Source: Neofamilia massiliensis
GTDB lineage: Bacteria; Bacillota; Clostridia; Tissierellales; Peptoniphilaceae
Assembly (NCBI RefSeq): GCF_001299475.1
Contig: NZ_CYUJ01000003.1
Coordinates: 810,409 to 874,408, forward strand
Direction of reading: 5' to 3'
DNA length: 64,000 nt
The first letter of the stretch is position 1. Each line of letters opens with the position of its first letter. The position numbers were made by a program, and so were the translations under genes. This document shows positions 41,725 to 50,042 of this stretch, one piece after another. Below the pieces are notes generated by a model. That model ran no database searches, was not told where the DNA came from, and saw nothing but the letters and a program-made list of their open reading frames with translations.

Positions 41725-42563
41725 TCACCTACTATTATTTCTATAAGTCTTTGAAGGTCTTCATTGTCATAGTAATTTATTGAAATAACCTTCCTGTCAT
41801 CGTCTATTTTTACCTTTGTCCCTAGAGAATTTATAAATCTCTCTTCTATTTCTTCTAAAAAGATATTGGTCTTTTTTACTTTGGTTTTTTTCTTTTTCTT
41901 TTGGGTCAAATCTTTAACTGTCAGACTGTTTTTAACTATTTCCAAAGCCTTTTCATATTGGGCATCCTTGTCCTGGATAGATAATAGCTCCCTTGCTATA
42001 GAATATGAGATTTTTCCATCTTTTAAAAGTTCTAAAACCCTGTCATCTAGCCTTAAAAGTCTAATTGTGTTAGATATATATGGTCTTGACTTTCCCAAGC
42101 CCTTAGCTAAGTCTTCTTGAGTGAGTTCATATTTTTCAATAATTGACTTATAGGCCAAGGCCTCTTCGTACGGGTTAAGGTCTTCTCTTTGAACATTTTC
42201 AATTAGAGAAATCTTTTCTCTTTGAAAGTCATCTAAGTCTTTAATTATTGCTGGTATTGTATTCTTTCCAGCAAGCTTTGAGGCCCTATATCGCCTTTCT
42301 CCTGCTATAATCTCATATTTATCATCTAGTTTTCTAACAATTATAGGTTGGATAACTCCATAGCTTTCAATAGATTTAGCCAGGTCTTTAAGCCTATCTG
42401 GATCAAAGCTCTTTCTAGCCTGGTCTTCATTTGCAGTAATATCTTTTATATCAAGGTCTATTACTTGATCTTTTTTTTGTGGCTTAATAAGGTCTTCTAA
42501 GTTGTCTTTGTCTTTTATAAAAACGTCTAACCCTCTTTTTAAGCCGCCTTTTTTATTTGTCAT
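41721..42563 (-). CDS. parB: chromosome-partitioning protein ParB (Spo0J)
   Basis: 280 residues. N-terminal CTP-binding domain with the IQPIIVRKLDDKYEIIAGER and GERRYRASKLAG motifs; central HTH (LTQEDLAKGLGKSRPYISNT) that recognises parS; lysine-rich linker and C-terminal dimerisation domain. ParB loads on parS and spreads to organise the origin and recruit SMC. It overlaps parA by 11 bases. Three parS sites (43413, 43458, 44032) lie nearby. Confidence 0.95.
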   Translation of the reverse strand: MTNKKGGLKRGLDVFIKDKDNLEDLIKPQKKDQVIDLDIKDITANEDQARKSFDPDRLKDLAKSIESYGVIQPIIVRKLDDKYEIIAGERRYRASKLAGKNTIPAIIKDLDDFQREKISLIENVQREDLNPYEEALAYKSIIEKYELTQEDLAKGLGKSRPYISNTIRLLRLDDRVLELLKDGKISYSIARELLSIQDKDAQYEKALEIVKNSLTVKDLTQKKKKKTKVKKTNIFLEEIEERFINSLGTKVKIDDDRKVISINYYDNEDLQRLIEIIVGE

Positions 42564-43329
42564 CGCCGTTCACCCTATTTAATACTTCCTTTCCCAAAGC
42601 CTTGTAGTTCCAAGCCCCCTTTGATAGTGAATCATAGTCAAAAATTGCCTGGCCATAAGATGGAGCTTCTGCTAGTCTTACATTTCTCGATATAATTGTT
42701 TTAAAGACCTTGTCAGAAAATACTCTCTTTATTTCATCAAATACGTCTGTGGCCAATCTAGTTCTAGCATCGTGCATAACAACTAAAACTCCTAAAATCT
42801 CTAGGTCTTGATTATAATTGTTTTGTACCATGTGAATTGTTTCTAGAAGCTGACTGGTTCCTTCCAAGGCATAAAATTCTGATTGAACTGGAATAATTAC
42901 ATAATTACAAGCAACTAGTGCCATTAAAGACAAAATACCTAAAGAAGGAGGACAGTCTATAATTATAAAGTCATAGGTATCCTTTATCGCTTCTATAGCG
43001 TCTCTAAGCCTAAAAGGCCAATCATCTTTTTCTGCTAATTCAATTTCTAATCCTGCTAAATCAATACCCCCAGCTATTAAATTTACATTCTTCGCTGAAG
43101 TTGTTACTGTCATATCCTCAGCTGTAGCTCTAGTTTGGATAAGGTCATAGACATTTAAATCTAGTTGGTTCTTATTAATACCAAAACCTGATGTTGCGTT
43201 CCCTTGAGGGTCCATGTCTATTAATAAGACTTTTTGTTTTTTTCTACCTAGGGCTGCACTTAAGTTAATAGATGTAGTTGTCTTACCAACTCCACCCTTT
43301 TGATTAAAAATTCCTATAACTTTTCCCAT
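42553..43329 (-). CDS. parA: chromosome-partitioning ATPase ParA (Soj)
   Basis: 258 residues. Deviant Walker A KGGVGKTTTSINLSAALG, Walker A' region LLIDMDPQGNAT, and switch/Walker B FIIIDCPPSLG. ParA binds DNA non-specifically in the ATP form and controls ParB-dependent segregation and DnaA activity. AAGATGTGAGG-like ribosome site upstream and a candidate promoter at 43347-43375. It is the first gene of parA-parB-PhzF-like-fchA. Confidence 0.97.
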   Translation of the reverse strand: MGKVIGIFNQKGGVGKTTTSINLSAALGRKKQKVLLIDMDPQGNATSGFGINKNQLDLNVYDLIQTRATAEDMTVTTSAKNVNLIAGGIDLAGLEIELAEKDDWPFRLRDAIEAIKDTYDFIIIDCPPSLGILSLMALVACNYVIIPVQSEFYALEGTSQLLETIHMVQNNYNQDLEILGVLVVMHDARTRLATDVFDEIKRVFSDKVFKTIISRNVRLAEAPSYGQAIFDYDSLSKGAWNYKALGKEVLNRVNGDDK

Positions 43330-43346
43330 TTTTCACCTCACATCTT

Positions 43347-43375
43347 ATTTTATCATAGAAGACTCTTTAAGTTAA
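43347..43375 (-). promoter_or_regulatory. candidate promoter of parA
   Basis: Minus strand: TTAACT (43370-43375), 17-base spacer, TAAAAT (43347-43352), 18 bases before the start. Two parS sites lie just upstream, so ParB spreading could affect it. Confidence 0.45.
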
Positions 43376-43412
43376 CAGTAAAAATTTATATTTAATAGAT
43401 TTTACCGTCTAA

Positions 43413-43428
43413 TGTTCCACGTGAAACA
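43413..43428. promoter_or_regulatory. parS site 1 (ParB binding)
   Basis: TGTTCCACGTGAAACA, a full match to the Firmicutes parS consensus, 84 bases upstream of parA. Confidence 0.92.
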
Positions 43429-43445
43429 TTTTGTTTTGTTTTTAA

Positions 43446-43485
43446 AAAGAAGACTAATGTTCCACGTGAAACATTAGTCTTCTTT
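43446..43485 (-). terminator. terminator hairpin with parS site 2 in its centre
   Basis: A 40-base palindrome with 20-base arms and a single mismatched position: AAAGAAGACTAATGTT on one arm and AACATTAGTCTTCTTT on the other. TGTTCCACGTGAAACA (parS) is at 43458-43473 in its middle. It includes the stop codon of the 180-residue gene (43474-44016) and is followed on the minus strand by TTTTTAAAAAC, so it should also act as a terminator of that gene. Confidence 0.85.
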
Positions 43486-44016
43486 ACTTAAATTAAATAT
43501 GTCTAATTGGTTGTCTAAAACTTCTTGTTTAGGTTTATTTATTTCTTTGTAATCTTCTTGATAGTCATCGTCGATGAATTCTTCCGTAGAATTTTTAAAT
43601 AAAGATACTTGTCCTTTTATTTGCCTTATTGTCTTTGGCATGTCTAGAGTAATTTCATATGATGATGACTTGCTTTTAAGAGCTTCGTTTTTCGCTTGAA
43701 AAAGGTCTTCAAGTATAAGTTGATTTTCTTCTTCTCTGAGCTTATCTCTAATTTCTCTTTGTCTTTTCTTTTCTCTAAATCTTTCTACTTTAAAGTCCTT
43801 GTAATAAGACCAAAGGTAAAACATAAGGGTTAGTGTTGTTATAACCTTTATAGTCAACTGGACTCTGTCGTCAATATTTAAAAAATATGGAGTCCCAGCA
43901 AAATATGTTATTCCTATTATAGGGAATATATATTTTTTAAAAGCTTTTGGATCTTTTTTTATATCCCAGATGAAGAAAAGTAATATTGCTAGGTATATTA
44001 TTGTTCTAATAATCAT
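43474..44016 (-). CDS. uncharacterised membrane protein between parA and rsmG
   Basis: 180 residues. Two or three N-terminal membrane helices (TIIYLAILLFFIWDI; IFPIIGITYFAGTPYF; IKVITTLTLMFYLWSYY), then a highly charged, probably helical cytosolic tail (VERFREKKRQREIRDKLREE) and an acidic C-terminus (EEFIDDDYQEDYKEI). I recognise no family. It occupies the slot between rsmG and parA, where many Firmicutes have noc, and is flanked by parS sites, one in the gap before its start (44032) and one overlapping its stop (43458). Confidence 0.7.
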   Translation of the reverse strand: MIIRTIIYLAILLFFIWDIKKDPKAFKKYIFPIIGITYFAGTPYFLNIDDRVQLTIKVITTLTLMFYLWSYYKDFKVERFREKKRQREIRDKLREEENQLILEDLFQAKNEALKSKSSSYEITLDMPKTIRQIKGQVSLFKNSTEEFIDDDYQEDYKEINKPKQEVLDNQLDIFNLSKED

Positions 44017-44031
44017 TTTATCTTCCTACTT

Positions 44032-44047
44032 TGTTCCACGTGAAACA
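44032..44047. promoter_or_regulatory. parS site 3 (ParB binding)
   Basis: TGTTCCACGTGAAACA, between the rsmG stop and the start of the 180-residue membrane protein; identical to the other two sites. Confidence 0.92.
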
Positions 44048-44048
44048 T

Positions 44049-44759
44049 TTATAGTGGTTTCTTTTTTATTTGTCCAAAGTTTCTAGGATACTTCTTTGGA
44101 CATGGTTTTACTTTTTTTATAACTACTAATGACCTTTGGTTGTCATCTTGAGAAAGGTCAAATTTTATAAGATCTTTTATTTGACCTCCTAGAGTTTCTA
44201 TAGCCTTTGTGGCTTCAGCAACTTCTTCGTCAACGTTTTTTCCCTTCATAGCTACAAAGTATCCGCCAACTTTAATAAGGGGTAGGGCAAGTTCTACTAG
44301 CATATTAAGTCTAGAAACAGCCCTTGAAGTACCTAAATCATAAGTCTCTCTTAGTCTTGAATCTTTACCAGCTTCTTCGCCTCTCATATGAAGGGTGTGA
44401 ATATCCTTTAGGTCCATTTGTTCTATTACAGAGTCTAAAAATATTAGTCTTTTATTTAGTGAATCTAGAAGGGTAATGTCCAAATCAGGGTTAGCAAGTT
44501 TTAAGGGTATTCCTGGAAAACCAGCTCCTGTTCCTAGGTCCACAAGCTTTTTAGCTCCATAAAATTCTTTTATCTTAAAAAGACATAGGGAGTCTAGAAA
44601 GTGTTTTAAGTAGACTTCATCTTCTTCTATTATATTAGTAAGATCTGTTTTTTCATTTCCAACTTTTAGTAGTTGGTAAAACTTGTCAAAGTCCTGATAA
44701 TTTATATTAAGATCAATAGCTTGGTCTTTTAAGCCTTTTTCTAAAATTTCTTTAGGCAT
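44049..44759 (-). CDS. rsmG: 16S rRNA (guanine-N7) methyltransferase RsmG
   Basis: 236 residues. SAM-binding motif [18 protein letters not shown] and the following [20 protein letters not shown]; later [19 protein letters not shown] and [11 protein letters not shown]. It methylates G527 of 16S rRNA (E. coli numbering). Start overlaps mnmG by eight bases, the conserved mnmE-mnmG-rsmG operon near oriC. Confidence 0.96.
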   Translation of the reverse strand: MPKEILEKGLKDQAIDLNINYQDFDKFYQLLKVGNEKTDLTNIIEEDEVYLKHFLDSLCLFKIKEFYGAKKLVDLGTGAGFPGIPLKLANPDLDITLLDSLNKRLIFLDSVIEQMDLKDIHTLHMRGEEAGKDSRLRETYDLGTSRAVSRLNMLVELALPLIKVGGYFVAMKGKNVDEEVAEATKAIETLGGQIKDLIKFDLSQDDNQRSLVVIKKVKPCPKKYPRNFGQIKKKPL

Positions 44760-46644
44760 TTTTTCTCCTTTGTTGTTCTAAATATATCAATAAAACATTT
44801 ATATCTGCTGGGGATATTCCTGTTATCCTTGACGCTTGGCCTATTGATTCTGGTCTAAAGTCTTTTAGTTTTTGTCTAGATTCGTTTGATAGGCCTTTTA
44901 CATCATCAAAGTCTACATGGTCAATTTTTTTATTTTCTAGTTTTTTAAATTGGCCAATTTGTATACTTTGTTTTTTAATATAACCTTCGTATTTTATTTC
45001 TGTTTCAATTTCTCTAGTAATAGACTTTGGTAAAACTGGTCTTTCTGGATCTATTGGGGCAGTTGAGTCGTAGGTCAGTTCAGGTCTACGAATTAGTTCT
45101 GCCAGGGAAAGAGCTGTTTTTAAGTCTGCTGAGTTTTGTGAGGCTAAAAACTTTTGAATATCTTCTCTTGGTGTAATTTTAATAGACTCAAGTCTAGCCA
45201 TTTCTGTCTCTAAAAGTTCTTTCTTCTTTAAATATTTTTCGTATCTCTCATCAGTTACTAGGCCAATGTCTCTGCCAATTTGAGTTAGTCTCATGTCGGC
45301 ATTGTCTTGGCGCAGGGTTAGCCTATATTCAGCTCGTGATGTCATCATCCTATAAGGCTCATCAGTTCCCTTAGTTACTAGGTCATCAATTAGAACTCCT
45401 ATATAGGCCTGGGACCTGTCTAAAATCAGTGGGTCCTTGCCATCTAATTTTAAAACTGCATTTATTCCTGCCATAAGTCCTTGGGCTGCTGCTTCTTCAT
45501 AGCCAGATGATCCATTAATTTGGCCAGCAAAGTAAAGGCCTTCAATGTCCTTATCTTCAAGACTTAGCTTTAAATTTCTAGCATCTATGGCATCATATTC
45601 AATGGCATAGGCACTGCGCATAATTTTACAGTTTTCTAGGCCAATAATTTCCTTATAGAACATATTTTGAACTTCTTCAGCTAGGGAAGAGGAGGCTCCT
45701 TGGATATACATTTCCTTGGTATTTAAGCCTTCTGGTTCAATAAAGACCTGGTGCTTGTTTCTGTCAGGAAAACGGGTAATCTTGTCTTCTAGGGAAGGGC
45801 AGTACCTAGGCCCAACTCCTTCAATATCTCCAATATACATGGCAGCTCTGTTAATATTTTCACTAATTATCTGATGGCACTTTTCAGTTGTATAGGTTAA
45901 ATAACAAGGCTCTTGGTCCATATCAAATTTTTTGTCAAAGTTCATAAAGGAAAATGGAACTATTTCTTCGTCGCCGTTTTGGATTTCCATTTTTGAAAAG
46001 TCTATTGAGTCTCTGTGGACCCTGGCTGGAGTTCCTGTCTTCATTCTCCTAAGCTTAAATTGTTTGCCCATTGACTTTGATAGGTCAGATGCTCCCTTTA
46101 AGCCGTCTGGACCAGATTCGTAGTTTAGTTCTCCTATAAAGACCCTGCCTCCAAGGTAGGTACCTGTTGCTACAATTACAGCCTTGGCCCTGTAAATTCC
46201 ACCGTTTAAGGTTCTTACGCCAGTGACTTTGCCATCTTCTATAAGCAGGTCAACAACTTCTGCTGCCTTTAGTTCTAGGTTTTCTGTGTTTTCTAAAACT
46301 TTTTTTATTTCTTCATGGTAGGCCCTTTTGTCAGCTTGGGCCCTGAGAGAGTGGACTGCTGGTCCCTTTGAGCTGTTAAGCATTTTTGATTGGATAAAGG
46401 TCTTGTCTGTGTTTATGCCCATTTCTCCACCTAGAGCGTCAATTTCACGGACCAAGTGTCCCTTGCCAGTTCCTCCAATATTTGGATTACAAGCAAGTAG
46501 GGCAATGCCATCTAGGTTTATAGTTAAAAGGGCAGTTTTTTTACCAAGTCTTGCTCCTGCTAGGCCAGCTTCAACTCCAGCATGGCCTGCACCTACAACT
46601 ACTAGGTCATAGTCCCCATATATATAATCTTTAATTTTTTTCAT
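44752..46644 (-). CDS. mnmG: tRNA uridine-5-carboxymethylaminomethyl synthesis enzyme MnmG (GidA)
   Basis: 630 residues, full length. FAD-binding N-terminus [21 protein letters not shown], conserved [37 protein letters not shown], and the C-terminal tRNA-binding domain ending [15 protein letters not shown]. With MnmE it modifies U34 of certain tRNAs. Ten bases separate it from mnmE upstream. Confidence 0.97.
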   Translation of the reverse strand: MKKIKDYIYGDYDLVVVGAGHAGVEAGLAGARLGKKTALLTINLDGIALLACNPNIGGTGKGHLVREIDALGGEMGINTDKTFIQSKMLNSSKGPAVHSLRAQADKRAYHEEIKKVLENTENLELKAAEVVDLLIEDGKVTGVRTLNGGIYRAKAVIVATGTYLGGRVFIGELNYESGPDGLKGASDLSKSMGKQFKLRRMKTGTPARVHRDSIDFSKMEIQNGDEEIVPFSFMNFDKKFDMDQEPCYLTYTTEKCHQIISENINRAAMYIGDIEGVGPRYCPSLEDKITRFPDRNKHQVFIEPEGLNTKEMYIQGASSSLAEEVQNMFYKEIIGLENCKIMRSAYAIEYDAIDARNLKLSLEDKDIEGLYFAGQINGSSGYEEAAAQGLMAGINAVLKLDGKDPLILDRSQAYIGVLIDDLVTKGTDEPYRMMTSRAEYRLTLRQDNADMRLTQIGRDIGLVTDERYEKYLKKKELLETEMARLESIKITPREDIQKFLASQNSADLKTALSLAELIRRPELTYDSTAPIDPERPVLPKSITREIETEIKYEGYIKKQSIQIGQFKKLENKKIDHVDFDDVKGLSNESRQKLKDFRPESIGQASRITGISPADINVLLIYLEQQRRKNA

Positions 46645-46654
46645 ATTTCGTCAC

Positions 46655-48001
46655 CTATTTTCCAATACAAAATTCTGAAAATATTCTATCTAATATATCT
46701 TCGCCAATACTTTGGCCAGTAATTTTTCCTAATTCTTCTATACAGAGATTAAGATCAACCTCAACTAGGTCTAAGAAGACATTTTGTTCAAGGTCTGAAA
46801 TAGCTGAATTTAAATAGTCATAGGCCTTGTTTAAGTGGTCTAGCTGCCTAATATTAGACACATAAGACTCAGATGAAGAATAAATTTTTTCATCAAAAAA
46901 CAAGTCTTTAATTAGGTCCTGTAAATCTTCTAGGCCCTTATTTTCCTTAATAGATGTTTCTAAGACCCTGTAGTCCTTTAGGGCATCTTTATCAATTTTT
47001 TGGCCTAGGTCTACCTTGTTTATAATTAAGATTTTTTCCTTGTCAGCAGCTGCCTTTATAATGTCTAAGTCTTCGTCATTTAAGCCAGTTGATCCATCTA
47101 AGAGAATTAAAACTAGGTCAGCTTGAGAAATTTCTTCTCTGGCCTTAGTTACTCCAATTTGCTCAACTTGGTCTTCTGTGTCTCTAATGCCTGCTGTGTC
47201 TATTAGTGACAGGGCAAGGCCGTCAAGGTCTAGGGTTTCTTCAATGGTGTCCCTAGTTGTTCCAGGTATGTCTGTTACTATGGCCCTATTTTCTTTTAAG
47301 AGGGCATTTAAAAGAGAAGATTTGCCTACATTTGGTCTGCCAATAATTAGAGTTTTAATTCCTTCTCTAAGGACCTTGCCTCTTTGACCTGACTTAATTA
47401 AAGAGCCGATCTCATCTAAAATTTCTCTTAACAAGGAAACTTTTTCTTCATTGGTTAAAGTGTCATTTTCATCCTCAGGAAAGTCTATTTCTGTAATAGT
47501 TGAGGCTAAAACTGTTATTAGGTCATGGTGGATTTTTCCAACCTTTGATGAAAGGGAGCCTTCAAGTTGTTTTAAAGAGTTGTCATAGGCCATTTTTGTA
47601 TTTGAATCAATTAGGTCTAAGACTGCCTCCGCCTGAGTTAGGTCCAGTCTACCGTTTAAAAAGGCCCTCTTAGTAAATTCTCCAGGCTCTGCTAGGGAGG
47701 CGCCATTTTTTAAAAGAGTATTTAGTACCTCTCTAACTGCAACGATGCCCCCATGGCAGTAAATTTCTACTACATCTTCACAGGTGTAGGTCCTTGGTCC
47801 TTCCATATATACTGCTAGAACTTCGTCTACAGTTTTGTCTCCATCTATAATATGACCATAGGTCATTTGTCTATTTTTAAGGTCTTTTTTGTTGGAAAAG
47901 ACTTTTTGTAAAATATTTAGTGAATCGTCACCAGTCATTCTGACGATTCCAAGGCCAGCCCTACCAACCATGGTAGAAATGGCACAGATAGTATTTGTCA
48001 T
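46655..48001 (-). CDS. mnmE: tRNA modification GTPase MnmE (TrmE)
   Basis: 448 residues. N-terminal tetrahydrofolate-binding domain (TICAISTMVGRAGLGIVRMTG), G domain with GRPNVGKSSLLNAL (G1), TTRDTIEE (G2), DTAGIRDT (G3) and NKVD (G4), and the C-terminal CIGK tetrapeptide with the essential cysteine. It works with MnmG on U34 of tRNA. It is the first gene of the mnmE-mnmG-rsmG unit and probably of the run to parB. Confidence 0.97.
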   Translation of the reverse strand: MTNTICAISTMVGRAGLGIVRMTGDDSLNILQKVFSNKKDLKNRQMTYGHIIDGDKTVDEVLAVYMEGPRTYTCEDVVEIYCHGGIVAVREVLNTLLKNGASLAEPGEFTKRAFLNGRLDLTQAEAVLDLIDSNTKMAYDNSLKQLEGSLSSKVGKIHHDLITVLASTITEIDFPEDENDTLTNEEKVSLLREILDEIGSLIKSGQRGKVLREGIKTLIIGRPNVGKSSLLNALLKENRAIVTDIPGTTRDTIEETLDLDGLALSLIDTAGIRDTEDQVEQIGVTKAREEISQADLVLILLDGSTGLNDEDLDIIKAAADKEKILIINKVDLGQKIDKDALKDYRVLETSIKENKGLEDLQDLIKDLFFDEKIYSSSESYVSNIRQLDHLNKAYDYLNSAISDLEQNVFLDLVEVDLNLCIEELGKITGQSIGEDILDRIFSEFCIGK

Positions 48002-48147
48002 AATTTTCCTCTTTCATAAAAATTCTATCTATTTCTACTATTATAAAATAAAAACTTATAAACATAAAGGCTAGAATTTCGTATATAATATAGTAGCTAT
48101 AAATTATACACCACTTAGACCGAGAATAAAAATATAAAGGATGAAAA

Positions 48148-48585
48148 ATGAACTACAAAAAATTGACTAAAAATTTGCTGGACCTAGTAATAAAAGAATA
48201 CATAGACTATTACAATGATCTAGAAGATGGAATTTGGACCTACGATCTTTCCTATAAGAGAATTTCTCAAATTATGACTATGGAAGACTCACTTTGCCTG
48301 GTCCAATATGATGAGGACAGGCCTGTTGGTTTTTTAATGGCCTATTATATGACCTATGACGACTTAGTTGGACTTTTTATAGAAGAAATTTTAATCTTTA
48401 AAGACCAGCAGAGGAAGGGCTACGGCAAGGCCTTTATGACCTATGTCCAAGAGCTTGCCAAAAAAGAAGGAGCCTCTATGGTTGAACTAATATCTGTAAA
48501 TGACCAGGCCCACCTAGAATTTTACAGGTCTCTAGGCTACTACAAGGCTGACAACTTAGTTCTTATGGGCAAGGACCTAGAATAA
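48148..48585 (+). CDS. GNAT family N-acetyltransferase
   Basis: 145 residues. GNAT core: acetyl-CoA loop LIFKDQQRKGYGKAFMTYVQ (RKGYGKA), followed by KKEGASMVELISVNDQAHLE and FYRSLGYYKADNLVLMGKDL. Single gene with its own terminator, divergent from mnmE. The substrate is unknown. Confidence 0.88.
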   Translation: MNYKKLTKNLLDLVIKEYIDYYNDLEDGIWTYDLSYKRISQIMTMEDSLCLVQYDEDRPVGFLMAYYMTYDDLVGLFIEEILIFKDQQRKGYGKAFMTYVQELAKKEGASMVELISVNDQAHLEFYRSLGYYKADNLVLMGKDLE

Positions 48586-48588
48586 AAA

Positions 48589-48635
48589 CATCCCCTAAAA
48601 GTCTGTAATTTTTAGGGGATAAATTATTTTTTAGG
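48589..48635. terminator. terminator between the GNAT gene and the aldehyde dehydrogenase
   Basis: ATCCCCTAAAA pairs with TTTTAGGGGAT around a nine-base loop, followed by a T-rich stretch. It lies between convergent genes. Confidence 0.75.
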
Positions 48636-48647
48636 CGAAAGATCTTT

Positions 48648-49952
48648 TTATTTTTTAAAAAACTTCTTTGGATCAAAACCCTTGTAAGGTGGATACCTAA
48701 AGGGTAGGTCGATTTTAGCTGACTTTTTTAAGATGCTTACTTTTCTAGAAAAAGTTTCAAAGGAATATTTTCCGTGATAGGACCCTTGGCCAGAGGCTCC
48801 AACTCCACCAAAGGGCAGACTTGGAATAGACAGGTGAACTAGGGTGTCGTTAATGGCTCCGCCACCAAAGGAAATATTTTCTAGGACATAGGAAATTTCC
48901 TTCTTGTCTTCTGTAAATAAATAAAGGGCTAGAGGATTCTTGTGGGCCTTAATTATTTCAGCGCAATCTTCTAGTTTCTCAAAGGCAAGGACAGGTAAAA
49001 ATGGACCAAAAATTTCTTCTTCCATAAAGGGACTAGTCATGTCAGTAGAAAAGACCCTTGGCACAAATTTTAATTTTTCATAGTCAACTAGGGAATCTTC
49101 GTAAAGGCCTTGGTCCTTTAACAGACTTGCTAGGCGATTAAAGTGGTCTAGGTCTATAATAGAAGAAAGATGGGGACTATCTAGGGGATTTGGTCCAAAA
49201 AATTCACCTATGGCCTTGTTCATTTCAGCTTTTAATGGCTCTTCTAGGTCCTTTCTAACTAAGAGATAGTCAGGAGCCACACAAGTTTGGCCAGCGTTTA
49301 AAGTCTTGCCCCAAATAATTCTTCTGGCTACAGTTTTTAAATTTTCAGCCTCAGAAACTATAATAGGACTTTTGCCTCCTAGTTCTAAGACTAGGGGAAT
49401 CATTTTTTCTCCAGCAAGTTTGGCCATTTGTCTGCCAACTTTTGTAGACCCAGTAAAAAACAAAAAGTCTATATCTTCATCCATAAACCTTTGTCTAGAC
49501 CCTTCTTCAAGACCATAAACTAAGACTTCTTCTTCAGCATAAACTTCCGCAAAGATTTCCTTAATTATTTTAGAAGTAGCTGGAGCTTTTTTTGAAGTCT
49601 TTAAAACTACAGTATTTCCTGCGGCCAAGGCTCCAATAGCTGGCGCCATAGCTAGGAGGAAGGGGTAGTTCCATGGAGATGCAATACCAACTCTGCCATA
49701 GGGCAGGTAGTGGATTTCTCCCTTGCCAACTTGTTGGTAGAAGGGAAGGATCTTTCTTTCTTTTTTCGCCCACTTAGGCAAATTTTTTATGGCATAAGAA
49801 AGCTCTTCTACAACCATTAAATATTCAGAAAGATAGGCCTCTTCCATAGATTTTCCCAGGTCAGTTTCAAGAGCCTCTAAAATTTCTTCTCGATATTTCT
49901 TTATTGTAAAATTTAAATTTTCTAGTTTGTATAATCTTTCTTTTAAGTCCAC
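48648..49952 (-). CDS. aldehyde dehydrogenase (class 3-like)
   Basis: 434 residues, typical of the shorter class 3 type. Catalytic Cys in LNAGQTCVAPDYLLV, general-base Glu in LVLELGGKSPII, and NAD-binding FTGSTKVGRQMAKLAG with GRVGIASPWNYPF before it. It oxidises fatty or aromatic aldehydes to acids with NAD(P). No neighbour specifies the substrate. Monocistronic, minus strand, with AGGA before the start. Confidence 0.93.
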   Translation of the reverse strand: MDLKERLYKLENLNFTIKKYREEILEALETDLGKSMEEAYLSEYLMVVEELSYAIKNLPKWAKKERKILPFYQQVGKGEIHYLPYGRVGIASPWNYPFLLAMAPAIGALAAGNTVVLKTSKKAPATSKIIKEIFAEVYAEEEVLVYGLEEGSRQRFMDEDIDFLFFTGSTKVGRQMAKLAGEKMIPLVLELGGKSPIIVSEAENLKTVARRIIWGKTLNAGQTCVAPDYLLVRKDLEEPLKAEMNKAIGEFFGPNPLDSPHLSSIIDLDHFNRLASLLKDQGLYEDSLVDYEKLKFVPRVFSTDMTSPFMEEEIFGPFLPVLAFEKLEDCAEIIKAHKNPLALYLFTEDKKEISYVLENISFGGGAINDTLVHLSIPSLPFGGVGASGQGSYHGKYSFETFSRKVSILKKSAKIDLPFRYPPYKGFDPKKFFKK

Positions 49953-50003
49953 CTTAATATCCTCTCTTGTGTTTTTCTTTCTTTAATTATAACAAAAATT
50001 GAA

Positions 50004-50036
50004 ATTAAAAAAGCTAAGAAGATTTGTTCTTAGCTT
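50004..50036 (-). terminator. intrinsic terminator after the MATE exporter gene
   Basis: Minus strand: AAGCTAAGAA pairs perfectly with TTCTTAGCTT around a six-base loop, then TTTTT. Confidence 0.85.
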
Positions 50037-50042
50037 AAAATT

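Noticed and set aside
41866-42120. Hydrophobic plus-strand open frame opposite parB
   Set aside because: Arises from the lysine-rich linker of ParB read backwards; no start signal.
43413-44047. CRISPR-like repeats from the three identical palindromes
   Set aside because: The repeats are the 16-bp parS motif, unevenly spaced and next to parAB; no spacer structure or cas genes.
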